Origin: G963663315 sp965208975
GTDB taxonomy: Bacteria; Pseudomonadota; Gammaproteobacteria; Arenicellales; Poriferihabitantaceae
NCBI GenBank assembly: GCA_965208975.1
Contig: CBDBQH010000003.1
Coordinates: 1,736,001-1,800,000, forward strand
Direction: 5' to 3'
DNA: 64,000 nt
Shown: positions 17,641 to 24,706 of the stretch, in pieces
Layout of the letters: every line of letters starts with the position of its first letter
Numbering within the stretch: the stretch's first letter is position 1
Translations under genes and position numbers: made by a program
The notes under the pieces: generated by a model
The model's input: the letters and a program-made list of their open reading frames with translations, nothing else
Database searches by the model: none
Told to the model about the DNA's origin: nothing

Positions 17641-17882
17641 AAGTTTGATTTTAATGGACACACGGCAGTTTTTCATCGACCGCACCCGCAAAAAGAAACC
17701 AAACCATATATCGTCCGTTTGGTGCGCGAATATTTGGAACTGACAGGTATCAAACCATGAATAATTTAACGTACAAAGGCTATTACGCAAATATTCAATT
17801 TGAAGCGGACAGTGATGTTCCTATGGGATGTTCAACGATCTGTAAAATAAATGTGTGCTTCTTGATGCTTGTGTCTGGCTGG
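17641..17882 (+). pseudogene. hicA 3' fragment plus internally deleted hicB (cassette B)
   Basis: 17641-17759 matches the last ~39 codons of the intact hicA (VKFDFNGHTAVFHRPHPQKE onward), in frame up to the hicB ATG at 17757. hicB then has the same deletion junction as cassette A (GATGTTCCTATGGGATGTTC at about 17814-17833). Because a stop codon near 17880 has changed, the residual frame runs on to 18161 without meaning. No toxin activity is expected, as the hicA start and first half are gone. Confidence 0.85.
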
Positions 17883-17907
17883 TTCCATCACCCTGCGGCC
17901 ACGCCTG

Positions 17908-17934
17908 GCGCGATAATTGCTATCGCGGTTTTTA
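17908..17934 (+). terminator. Hairpin terminator (cassette B)
   Basis: GCGCGATA, loop ATTGC, TATCGCGG, then GTTTTT: the cassette-A terminator with one terminal base pair changed. Confidence 0.6.
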
Positions 17935-17958
17935 CTCGGTCCTCTCCGCCTTCACTAG

Positions 17959-18685
17959 CTACGGACGACATATCAGGCGTATACGAGTGGGGGTTGCAGA
18001 CAAAAACCAGTTTATCTCGGCTTGTGTATAAGGTTTATTGTTGTTGTGCGGGTTGTTACTACGAAAAAAAGCCGCAAACGCTCCCGAATTTCTGGCAGGC
18101 TGCGCGTTGCTATTGCCTGATGCCGTGTTTATGGATGTGTCTAACGGGATTATATGACTAGTACCGACTAGCAACCTTAAATTCAACGGCGCCCTTCGTG
18201 GGTTTCTGGTGCCTGTTACTACCGGCGTTTGTATCCCTGTTACTTTGATCCAGTAGTCTTTATCATTCGGTATTCCCGGACCGTGATACCGATCAGCTAA
18301 TTCGAGTGAAACGATCTGGATCGTTCCGCAATCCGGTGCATCGAGGCCCACCGTACCCGCTGGCAATGGTTCCAATCGGTCGTGATAGGGTTCGCCCGGG
18401 TTTCGTTGTTGTTGCTGTTGGTTCTGTTGTTGCGGTACGGCGGTTTGCTCTTGATTGGTCTGCCCCTGTTCTGTCTGTCCCACCTGCCCGGCTTCTCCGG
18501 CTTGCCCGGATGTATTTCCGCTTATCTGTGCATGAGCCGGCAACAGCACGCTGTTTACAATCGGTTTCTGCCAAAACCGTAACGGCCAAGCCGCCAACGG
18601 CCAGACTTCGGATGATTTGCTTTCTTTTCTGTAAGTCTGTTTTATTTTTACCCTTTATATCGGGGGGGGGGGGTACAGATTTCAT
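17959..18685 (-). pseudogene. Poly-C cassette B: tract in frame but gene frameshifted downstream
   Basis: ATG 18685 followed by 12 C is in frame (four Pro codons) and reads the basic leader through SLAVGGLAVTV. One extra base in a short T run (18573-18576, four bases where cassette D has three) then shifts the frame before WQKPIVNSVLLPAHAQ, giving an unrelated 130-residue product that ends at 18293. The rest of the gene is open in the next frame (18597-17959) and matches the other copies, with variations such as a PQQQNQQQQQ tract and the end LICRP. Changing the C tract cannot repair this copy, because both other frames stop within about 15 codons. Confidence 0.8.
18662..18673 (-). repeat. 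Poly-C tract of cassette B, 12 bases
   Basis: C12 in the coding strand, directly after ATG AAA TCT GTA; encodes exactly four prolines. Confidence 0.95.
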
Positions 18686-18713
18686 TTTATATTCTCCGAT
18701 TCAACTTATTCGC

Positions 18714-18742
18714 TATATACCAGATTTTTGGCCGTGTGTCAC
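18714..18742 (-). promoter_or_regulatory. Sigma-70-like promoter of cassette B
   Basis: GTGACA (18742-18737) and TATATA (18719-18714), 17 bases apart, with GGAG before the ATG, as in the other cassettes. Confidence 0.6.
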
Positions 18743-18813
18743 TTTTTCGGTGACGCTGACAGAAAACCAGTCGTTTGTTTCCGCTTTGCATTTTTGCTGA
18801 GTTTTGTTATTAT

Positions 18814-18830
18814 GTACACAAAAGTACACA
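18814..18830 (+). promoter_or_regulatory. Probable operator of the Phd/PIN toxin-antitoxin pair
   Basis: GTACACA is repeated at 18814-18820 and 18824-18830, ten bases apart (one helical turn) and just before the antitoxin start. Such repeats are typical autoregulatory sites of antitoxins. Confidence 0.5.
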
Positions 18831-18835
18831 AATAA

Positions 18836-19111
18836 ATGAGCCCTACTATGAATACTACACATACTAGAGTCAGCATCCGCGAATTTCGCGCTCATCTTGC
18901 GCACTATGCAAGCGCACATTCACCCATCGCAGTTACTCGCCACGGTGAGACAATTGGTTATTATATTCCGGCGCGCTCCCATCCTGACAAAGCAGAAATT
19001 GATGCACTGAAGGAGGCGGCCTCGCGTCTCGATTCCCTACTGGCCCAAGCCGGTGTGAGTGAAGATGAGATGCTAGACGAGTTCCGCAAATTACGAAGCA
19101 ACCAGAACTAA
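18836..19111 (+). CDS. Phd/YefM-type antitoxin
   Basis: 91 residues. The N-terminal half (VSIREFRAHLAHYASAHSPIAVTRHGETIGYYIPAR) is the Phd/YefM DNA-binding fold, and the helical C-terminal half would wrap the toxin. It overlaps the PIN toxin gene by one base (TAATG). The start is either ATG 18836 or ATG 18848; neither has a good ribosome site. The role is to neutralise the PIN toxin and repress the operon. Confidence 0.88.
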   Translation: MSPTMNTTHTRVSIREFRAHLAHYASAHSPIAVTRHGETIGYYIPARSHPDKAEIDALKEAASRLDSLLAQAGVSEDEMLDEFRKLRSNQN

Positions 19112-19497
19112 TGGCGTCTGACAAAAAATTGGTGTTGGATGCGAACATTTTAATTCGTGCGGTACTTGGTAATAAAGTGCGTACACTACTCGAACAAGCT
19201 TCTCCCAATACCTGTTTTTTTACCCCCGATGTTTGTTTTAACGATGCAGAAAAATTTCTGCCTATTTTATTTGAGAAGCGCAAGCTACCCATAGAACCCG
19301 CTCGGGAGGTATTGGCCAACATTGCCAAACTGGTTCAAGCAGTCGAAATTGATGTCTATGGAGAACACCGGGAGGAGGCTATTCATCGGATTGCAATACG
19401 CGACCCTGATGACTGGCCGATTGTGGCGACTGCCTTGGCATTGGATTGCCCTATTTGGACCGAAGATTCTGACTTCTTTGGTACAGGGGGGATTTAA
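19111..19497 (+). CDS. PIN-domain toxin (VapC-like RNase)
   Basis: This 128-residue PIN domain has the first acidic residue D10 (LVLDANILIRA), later acids in RDPDDWPIVATALALD and WTEDSDFFGTGG. PIN toxins cut RNA, often tRNA, with Mg2+ or Mn2+. It starts within the antitoxin stop codon, so the two are coupled. Its 3' end overlaps the remnant of a minus-strand nuclease gene by 47 bp, so the pair probably landed in that older gene. Confidence 0.9.
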   Translation: MASDKKLVLDANILIRAVLGNKVRTLLEQASPNTCFFTPDVCFNDAEKFLPILFEKRKLPIEPAREVLANIAKLVQAVEIDVYGEHREEAIHRIAIRDPDDWPIVATALALDCPIWTEDSDFFGTGGI

Positions 19498-19762
19498 AGT
19501 CAAGAGCAATCTTCGGGACGAAAGATCGAATAAAATCTTCGAGGTTTGCTGCCCTCTCCGACTCTCGATGCGCCAGTAACGCAACCAGAAAACGCGAATG
19601 AAGATTCACCTCGTCGCTTGCAGAGCGCAACACAGAAAAGATATTGAACGATTCGCGGTTGCCGGCATTGTGCCTCTCATAGAGCAATTCCGCCCTTTCC
19701 AACAGCCGTTGCATGCTGATGTAGTCGGCGCTGGTTGCACAGATATGTGGATTCAAATTCAC
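19451..19762 (-). pseudogene. N-terminal fragment of a PD-(D/E)XK-like nuclease gene
   Basis: The 103-residue frame has the opening I associate with the PDDEXK_4 group (LLERAELLYERHN, ESFNIFSVLRSASDEVNLHSRFLVALLAHRES) but ends after FVPKIALDF, far short of the catalytic part. The toxin-antitoxin pair replaces the rest. Family assignment is from pattern memory only. Confidence 0.55.
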
Positions 19763-19840
19763 ATTAAGTTGCTTTTTGCATCATATAATCGCGACAATTT
19801 GGCTAGTATTACATGATTTGTATATTGAAATGACATTGAA

Positions 19841-20638
19841 ATGAACAAGAAAACGCATGAATTTGGCAAGTGCGTGGATTTTGGCAGGAGCGCGGAAAAT
19901 TATGGCAAGCATCGGCAGGGGTTTCCTGACAGGTACTTCGCGCTGTTGTCAGAAAAAGGATTGTGCAGGGAAGGTCAGAGGGTTTTGGATATTGGGACGG
20001 GTACGGGGACGGTCGCGAGAGGTCTGGCGGTACTTGGCGCGGCAGTGGATGCGATAGACCCGGCTATGGAGCTGCTGGCGCAAGCCGGAATACTGGCCGG
20101 TCAGGCTGGGGTGACGATCCATTTTTCTGTCGGGAAAGCCGAAGAGTTGGCGTTCGACTCTTCGTCGTTCGATGTGGTGACAGCGGGGCAATGCTGGCAC
20201 TGGTTTGATCGTACAAGGGCGGCGAGGGAGGTTTTCAGGGTCTTGAGACCCGGCGGCCGTATCATTGTTTCGCATTTTGACTGGATTCCCGGCCCGGGAA
20301 ATGTGGTGGAGCATACCGAGAAATTAATCCTGAAATTTAATCCTGCCTGGACCATGGGAGGAGGAACGGGTCTGTATCCGCAGTGGTTGCAGGATTTGAT
20401 GTCCACTGACTTTGTTGAACTGGAGACCTTTTCTTTTGATTCGGAAGTGGCTTATTCTCACGAAGGATGGCGTGGGAGGATTCAGGCGAGCGCCGGGGTT
20501 CAGGCCAGTCTTGGCCCGGAAGAGGCCGCAAATTTTGACAAGGAATTGAGGAGTATCCTGGCCCGGAAATTCCCTGATGACCCGCTCAGGATACCTCACC
20601 GATGCTGGACGGCGACAGCCAGAAAACCAGATACTTGA
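19841..20638 (+). CDS. Class I SAM-dependent methyltransferase
   Basis: 265 residues. SAM motif I is VLDIGTGTGTVARGL (about residues 48-62), then AIDPAMELL, FDVVTAGQCWHWFD and LRPGGRIIVSHFD, i.e. the Methyltransf_11 layout. The substrate cannot be told from sequence. It stops 11 bp before the glyoxalase-fold gene, with which it may be cotranscribed. Its ATG follows an AT-rich stretch without a strong ribosome site. Confidence 0.88.
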   Translation: MNKKTHEFGKCVDFGRSAENYGKHRQGFPDRYFALLSEKGLCREGQRVLDIGTGTGTVARGLAVLGAAVDAIDPAMELLAQAGILAGQAGVTIHFSVGKAEELAFDSSSFDVVTAGQCWHWFDRTRAAREVFRVLRPGGRIIVSHFDWIPGPGNVVEHTEKLILKFNPAWTMGGGTGLYPQWLQDLMSTDFVELETFSFDSEVAYSHEGWRGRIQASAGVQASLGPEEAANFDKELRSILARKFPDDPLRIPHRCWTATARKPDT

Positions 20639-20649
20639 GAGGGGAGATC

Positions 20650-21039
20650 ATGAAGTATGAAAGAACGGGCTTGATACTCTGTACAGAGAAGTATGATGAA
20701 TGTGTGGCATTTTATTCGGATGTGTTGAACCTTCCGATATCCGGTTCTCTGGACGATGAACATTCGAAATTGACGGTGTTAAGTCTGGGTGTGAATACTT
20801 ATCTCATGATCGAAACCGGCGGCCAGGCGATTCCATCTGGTAAAAATGCGACACAAAATCCGGTATGGTTGAGATTCAATGTAAAAAGCGTCAATGATTC
20901 GGCACAGGAACTTCTTGAAAAAGGCGTGGAGGTGAAAATCAGGCGGGAGATATGGGGGACAGTGGGTGATTTCATGGACCCGGACGGGAATATATGTTCG
21001 TTACGGGAGGAACCGTCAGACGGGTTGTTTGGGATGTGA
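20650..21039 (+). CDS. Glyoxalase/bleomycin-resistance fold (VOC) protein
   Basis: 129 residues from ATG 20650 with GGGGAG as ribosome site; an in-frame start at 20602 would overlap the methyltransferase. The VOC fold is shown by LILCTEKYDECVAFYSDVLNLPI near the start and the terminal FMDPDGNICSLREE. Possible metal ligands are E91-region residues and the E in SLREE, but the first half lacks an obvious His ligand. It could be a small-molecule-binding or dioxygenase-type protein; function is not predicted. Confidence 0.82.
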   Translation: MKYERTGLILCTEKYDECVAFYSDVLNLPISGSLDDEHSKLTVLSLGVNTYLMIETGGQAIPSGKNATQNPVWLRFNVKSVNDSAQELLEKGVEVKIRREIWGTVGDFMDPDGNICSLREEPSDGLFGM

Positions 21040-21145
21040 ATGTGGATTCCCGCTTTCGCGGGAATGACGAAGGGAGTGCGCGGGAATGAAACGCGGAGTG
21101 ATCGGCAACCAGCTTTTCGGCGGACAGGCACAGTGGCCTGTTCCT
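21040..21145. repeat. Two dispersed hairpins
   Basis: GATTCCCGCTTTCGCGGGAATG near 21046-21066 is a palindrome of the widespread 'attcccgc/gcgggaat' type, and CGGACAGGCACAGTGGCCTG near 21121-21140 repeats the hairpin between dsrJ and dsrO. No gene is supported here. Confidence 0.65.
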
Positions 21146-21203
21146 GCATTCGGTATTTTGATGTGGCTTGTGTGCCCTGCGATGTATGTCGGGCGCCAGG
21201 CTG

Positions 21204-21704
21204 TCAAAACAACGCAGGATTCAATGGAGAAGCGGCGGTCAATCCTCCGTCCACCACATAGCATTGTCCGGTGACGAATCGGGACTCGTCACAAGCCAGC
21301 CATACGGCCAGATTGGCGACATCGGCTGGCTGGCCCATTCGTCCGGCTGGATGACGCTGCAAGGCATCTTTTCTGGCATTGGAGGGGTTGTCGGCAACGT
21401 CGAATGCGGCATCCGCCATTTCAGTCAGAATCCAGCCGGGGGAGATCGCATTGCAGCGGATGGCGGGTCCATGATCCACGGCGATGGAGCGGGTCAGACT
21501 GTGAACAAAGCCTTTCGACGCATTGTAGAGGGCCAGGCCGGGGTCGGCCAGGTTTGCGGAGATGGAGCCGATATTGATAATCGAGCCGCCCGCCGTCATG
21601 TCCGGTATCATTTCCCGGCAGGTTAAAAACGTACCCTTTGCGTTGATGCCCATCAGGGATTCCCAGTCTTCATCTGTGGTATCGAGTATGGTTTTTTCAA
21701 TCAC
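21204..21704 (-). pseudogene. Short-chain dehydrogenase/reductase, 5'-truncated
   Basis: The 166 residues cover the second half of a classical SDR: DEDWESLMGINAKGTFLTCRE, IINIGSISA, the active-site YNASK, and the C-terminal PADVANLAVWLACDESRFVTGQCYVVDGG. The N-terminal nucleotide-binding part (TGxxxGxG and NNAG) is absent; upstream of the apparent GTG start the frame turns into unrelated sequence and hits a stop near 21770. The catalytic Tyr-Lys pair is present but no cofactor site, so it should be inactive. The break lies about 170 bp from poly-C cassette C. Confidence 0.8.
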
Positions 21705-21770
21705 GACCTGACAAGTGGCAAGCGGTATCAGATTCGAGGTTCTGGACTGGTGAGTTTCAACCTATAGTCA

Positions 21771-21893
21771 TGCATCCCGGCGCCGATGGAACAGAGCCGA
21801 TTGAACCTCTTCCCGATGAACCCGTGTCTCGAAAGAGGAAATCCGGCGTATTTGAGGACGTGTTCGTCGATCAATCAGGTATCAAACCATGAA
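21771..21893 (+). other. Chimeric 40-codon frame running into the hicA end
   Basis: An ATG at 21771 opens MHPGADGTEPIEPLPDEPVS followed by a basic patch and then, in frame, the last five hicA residues (SGIKP) and stop. It shows where cassette C joined foreign DNA; the first part could be the head of another small gene. Function is not implied. Confidence 0.35.
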
Positions 21894-22016
21894 TAATTTA
21901 ACGTACAAAGGCTATTACGCAAATATTCAATTTGAAGCGGACAGTGATGTTCCTATGGGATGTTCAACGATCTGTAAAATAAATGTGTGCTTCTTAATGC
22001 TTGTGCCTGGCTGACT
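21876..22016 (+). pseudogene. Tail of hicA plus internally deleted hicB (cassette C)
   Basis: Only the last few hicA codons remain. The hicB ATG at 21891 and 20 codons follow, then the same deletion junction as in cassettes A and B (about 21946-21965), leaving a 41-codon frame. Confidence 0.85.
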
Positions 22017-22039
22017 CCATCACCCTGCGGCCACGCCTG

Positions 22040-22064
22040 GCGCGATAATTGCTATCGCGCTTTT
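22040..22064 (+). terminator. Hairpin terminator (cassette C)
   Basis: GCGCGATA, loop ATTGC, TATCGCGC, then TTTT, as in the other cassettes. Confidence 0.65.
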
Positions 22065-22101
22065 CCCGACCCTCTCCGCTATCAGGTCAACCCGCTATCG
22101 T

Positions 22102-22864
22102 TCAGCGTGTTCCTTCACATACCAAGAGTAGGAGCGTGCGGGATTTTTCCACGTTGCTTTTATTCAAAGGTTCGAACGTAGCGTTTGGGTTCCGACGTAA
22201 AGTTACTTCGTTGGTCGGAGCATTACGAAAAAAAGCCGCAAAATATCCCGAATGTCTGGCAGGGTGCGCGTTTTTAGTGCCCGTTGCGGTCTCTATGGAT
22301 GTATCTAACGGGTATATGTCCCCTGAAACACGGTTTGACAATTCTAAATTCAACGGATCCCTCTCTGTTTGGTTCTTGCCGGTCACCTGATATCGGCGTT
22401 TGTATCCCCGTTATTTTGATCCAGTAGTCTTTATCAACCTGTCCCGGACCGTTCCACCTGTCCACGAGTTCGTATGAAACGATCTGGATCGTTTTGCATT
22501 GATCGGCGTTTCGGATTATGACTAGAATCCTATCGCCTGCTGGTAATTCTTCCAACCGGCTATGATTGGGTATGCCCGGGCTTTGTTGCTGTTCCTGTTG
22601 GTTCTGTTGTGGTACGGCGGTTTGTTCTTGGTTGGCTTGTCCCTGCTCGGTCTGTCCCACCTGTCCGGATTGTCCGGCCTGCCCGGTTGTTCCGGTTGTC
22701 TGTGCATGGGCTGGCAACAGTACGCTGTTTATAATCGGTTTCTGCCATGCCGTAACCGCCAATCCGCCAACGGCCAGACTTTGGATGATTCGTTGTCGTT
22801 TCTGTAAGCCTGTTTTATTTCTGCCCTTTATATCGGGGGGGGGGGGGGGGTACACAGATTTCAT
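22102..22864 (-). CDS. Poly-C cassette C: phase ON, frameshifted near the 3' end
   Basis: ATG 22864 and 16 C are in frame (five Pro codons after VY). The product has the leader KRQRIIQSLAVGGLAVTAW, a signal-like segment ending LLPAHAQ, the GQAGQSGQVGQTEQGQANQE tract, and the domain core (TIQIVSYELVDRWNGPGQ, DYWIKITGIQTP). One extra base near 22365-22380 relative to cassette D then shifts the frame, so the protein ends at 22274 (196 residues) with a novel 25-residue tail. The lost C-terminus is still open in the next frame down to 22102 (RDPLNLELSN to EGTR). It is either a decaying copy or one with a changed C-terminus. Confidence 0.78.
22835..22850 (-). repeat. Poly-C tract of cassette C, 16 bases
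   Basis: C16 in the coding strand; the first C completes TAC and the other 15 give five prolines, in frame. Confidence 0.95.
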
Positions 22865-22892
22865 TGTATGTTCTCCGATTCAACTGATTCGT

Positions 22893-22921
22893 TATATACC
22901 AGATTTTTGGCTGTGTGTCAC
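22893..22921 (-). promoter_or_regulatory. Sigma-70-like promoter of cassette C
   Basis: GTGACA (22921-22916) and TATATA (22898-22893), 17 bases apart, GGAG before the ATG. Confidence 0.6.
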
Positions 22922-22983
22922 TTTTTTAGAATCGGCGTAAATCCACATAACCAGCAAGGAGATCAGAACCGACACTATCCCCG

Positions 22984-23010
22984 TCAATCCTCCAACTGTG
23001 CATCCTTCAT
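22984..23010 (-). pseudogene. Last codons of a parE-like gene
   Basis: Minus strand MKDAQLED plus stop, matching the end of the parE remnant at 14086 (VGAQLED plus stop), with similar flanking bases. It is only the tail. Confidence 0.45.
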
Positions 23011-23061
23011 TGATTGCTGTTTCTGCTATCTAATGATAGCGATTCGTGATATTGTCAAGAA

Positions 23062-23316
23062 ATGAACAGCAAGCATCGGAAAACACTCGCTGCTATTTTT
23101 TCAACGCCTGCGCCAAAGAGTATTAAGTGGTCAAAAATAGAAGCATTATTGATTGCTGCAGGTTGCGTGGTTACGGATGGTAGCGGTTCAAGGGTGAAGT
23201 TTGATTTTAATGGACACACGGCAGTTTTTCATCGACCGCACCCGCAAAAAGAAACCAAACCATATATCGTCCGTTTGGTGCGCGAATATTTGGAACTGAC
23301 AGGTATCAAACCATGA
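23062..23316 (+). CDS. hicA: HicA toxin, intact
   Basis: This 84-residue HicA/YcfA double-stranded-RNA-binding fold has SIKWSKIEALLIAAGCVVTDGSGSRVKF and the catalytic-type histidine region FHRPHPQKETKPYIV, then VRLVREYLELTGI. HicA cleaves mRNA. The gene overlaps hicB by 4 bp (ATGA), the usual toxin-first HicAB order. It is the only complete hicA in the window; three truncated relatives lie beside cassettes A, B and C. Confidence 0.93.
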   Translation: MNSKHRKTLAAIFSTPAPKSIKWSKIEALLIAAGCVVTDGSGSRVKFDFNGHTAVFHRPHPQKETKPYIVRLVREYLELTGIKP

Positions 23317-23687
23317 ATAATTTAACGTACAAAGGCTATTACGCAAATATCCAATTTGAAGCGGACAGTGATGTTTTTGTGGGTCGTTTGGCAGGCATTA
23401 CCGATATTGTTGTGTTTGAATCGGATACGGTTGAGGGACTTAAAACAGCGTTTATTGAATCGGTTGATGATTATCTGGTGCATTGCAGGCGTATCGGGAA
23501 ACGGGCGCAAAAAGCGTTTTCAGGGAAGTTGATGTTGCGTATTGATCCAGAGGTACATGCAGAGGTCGCGTTAGCGACTGAGTTGACTCATGCAAAAAGT
23601 ATGAATGAGTTTGCAGAAGTGGCCTTGCACAAGGAGGCCCGGGCATATATAGACGCGCAACAGGATGTTCAACGATCTGTGAAATAA
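23313..23687 (+). CDS. hicB: HicB antitoxin, intact
   Basis: 124 residues: an N-terminal degraded-RNase-H HicB domain (MNNLTYKGYYANIQFEADSD, GRLAGITDIVVFESDTVEGL) and a C-terminal ribbon-helix-helix DNA-binding part (KLMLRIDPEVHAEVALATEL, then AKSMNEFAEVALHKEA). It neutralises HicA and represses the operon. The deletion shared by the three remnants removes everything between codon ~20 and the last five codons of this gene, so it shows the ancestral form. It is followed by the cassette terminator and is convergent with poly-C gene D. Confidence 0.93.
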   Translation: MNNLTYKGYYANIQFEADSDVFVGRLAGITDIVVFESDTVEGLKTAFIESVDDYLVHCRRIGKRAQKAFSGKLMLRIDPEVHAEVALATELTHAKSMNEFAEVALHKEARAYIDAQQDVQRSVK

Positions 23688-23744
23688 ATGTGCGCTTCTT
23701 AATGCTTGTGTCTGGCTGGCTCCATCACCCTGCGGCCACGCCTG

Positions 23745-23769
23745 GCGCGATAAATGCTATCGCGCTTTT
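23745..23769 (+). terminator. Hairpin terminator after hicB (cassette D)
   Basis: GCGCGATA, loop AATGC, TATCGCGC region, then TTTT. It separates hicB from the convergent poly-C gene D. Confidence 0.68.
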
Positions 23770-23813
23770 CGCTCGATGTTCCCGGTCTGATTCGCCTGGT
23801 TGAAAACCCGCTA

Positions 23814-24581
23814 TCATCGCGTTCCGAGACATCTCAGGATAAGTCGATCCTGATACCAGGCCAAGTTTATGTCGGCTTGTGTTAAAGGTTGGTTTCTGGA
23901 GTTCAAGTTACGAAAATAAGCCGTAAATTGTCCCGAATGTCTGGCAGGGTGCGCGTTTTTAACGCCCGTGGCGGTCTCTATGCTTAAATCTAACGGGATG
24001 GTTGTAAAAGGAGCAGCAATTAGCAACACTAAATTCAACGGCGCCCGTCTGCTTGGGTCGTGCCGGTCACCTGATGTCGGCGTTTGTGTCCCTGTTACTT
24101 TGATCCAGTAGTCTTTTTCAACCTGTCCCGGACCGTGATACCGGTTAGCTGATTCAACTCTTGTTATTTGGATCGTTCTGCACTGACCGGCGTTTCTTAT
24201 TTGGATTATAGACACGCTGGCGCCTGGTCGTCTTGGCAATGGTTCCAATCGGTTATGATCGGGGTCGCCCCGTATTTCTTGCTGTTGCTGTTGGTTCTGT
24301 TGCGGTACGGCCGTTTGCTCTTGATTGGTCTGTCCCTGTTCTGTCTGTCCCACCTGTCCGGCTTCTCCGGCTTGCCCGGACGGGTTTGCCGGGTCTGCTG
24401 TTGTGTTTCCTGATGGCTGTGCATGAGCCGGCAACAGCACGCTGTTTACAATCGGTTTCTGCCAAACCGTAACGGCCAAGCCACCAACGGCCAGACTTTG
24501 GATGATTTGCTTTCTTTTCTGTAAGTCTGTTTTATTTCTGCCCTTTATATCGGGGGGGGGGGGGGGGGGTACAGATTTCAT
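23814..24581 (-). CDS. Poly-C cassette D: full-length putative secreted Q/G-rich protein, phase ON
   Basis: This is the only complete copy, 255 residues. After MKSV come six prolines from an 18-C run, then a polar and basic stretch (DIKGRNKTDLQKRKQ), a hydrophobic signal-like segment (IIQSLAVGGLAVTVW), and KPIVNSVLLPAHAQ, where cleavage after AHA is plausible. A Gly/Gln linker (GQAGEAGQVGQTEQGQTNQE), PQQNQQQQQ, and a C-terminal domain of about 150 residues follow (TIQITRVESANRYHGPGQ, DYWIKVTG, APLNLVLLIAAPFTTIPLD, LTQADINL, end CLGTR). The domain is not one I recognise. The leader lacks a true RR motif, so Sec export is more likely than Tat. Secretion is inferred, not shown. Confidence 0.82.
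   Translation of the reverse strand: MKSVPPPPPPDIKGRNKTDLQKRKQIIQSLAVGGLAVTVWQKPIVNSVLLPAHAQPSGNTTADPANPSGQAGEAGQVGQTEQGQTNQEQTAVPQQNQQQQQEIRGDPDHNRLEPLPRRPGASVSIIQIRNAGQCRTIQITRVESANRYHGPGQVEKDYWIKVTGTQTPTSGDRHDPSRRAPLNLVLLIAAPFTTIPLDLSIETATGVKNAHPARHSGQFTAYFRNLNSRNQPLTQADINLAWYQDRLILRCLGTR
24552..24569 (-). repeat. Poly-C tract of cassette D, 18 bases
   Basis: C18 in the coding strand directly after ATG AAA TCT GTA, giving six prolines in frame. The longest of the four tracts, in the only intact copy. Confidence 0.95.
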
Positions 24582-24609
24582 TTCATATTCTCCGATTCAA
24601 ATTACCCGA

Positions 24610-24638
24610 CATATACCAGATTTTTGGCTGTGTGTCAC
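24610..24638 (-). promoter_or_regulatory. Sigma-70-like promoter of cassette D
   Basis: GTGACA (24638-24633) and TATATG (24615-24610), 17 bases apart. Beyond the -35 box the sequence is unlike the other cassettes and has ATGCAGGGTGAT twice (24641-24664). Confidence 0.58.
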
Positions 24639-24706
24639 TATGCAGGGTGATATGCAGGGTGATTGCGCTTGATACGAATGTTCTGAACGGGTATCCGGTG
24701 CATCGG

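Noticed and set aside
22562..22807. Plus-strand frames antisense to the four poly-C genes (Leu/Cys/Val-rich)
   Set aside because: They appear in the same relative place in every copy as the complement of the Gln/Gly codons. The minus strand has the start, ribosome site and signal-like segment.
23814..24581. Calling the poly-C leader a twin-arginine signal
   Set aside because: The basic patch is KRK or KRQ without a clear S-R-R-x-F-L-K motif, so only a general export signal can be suggested.
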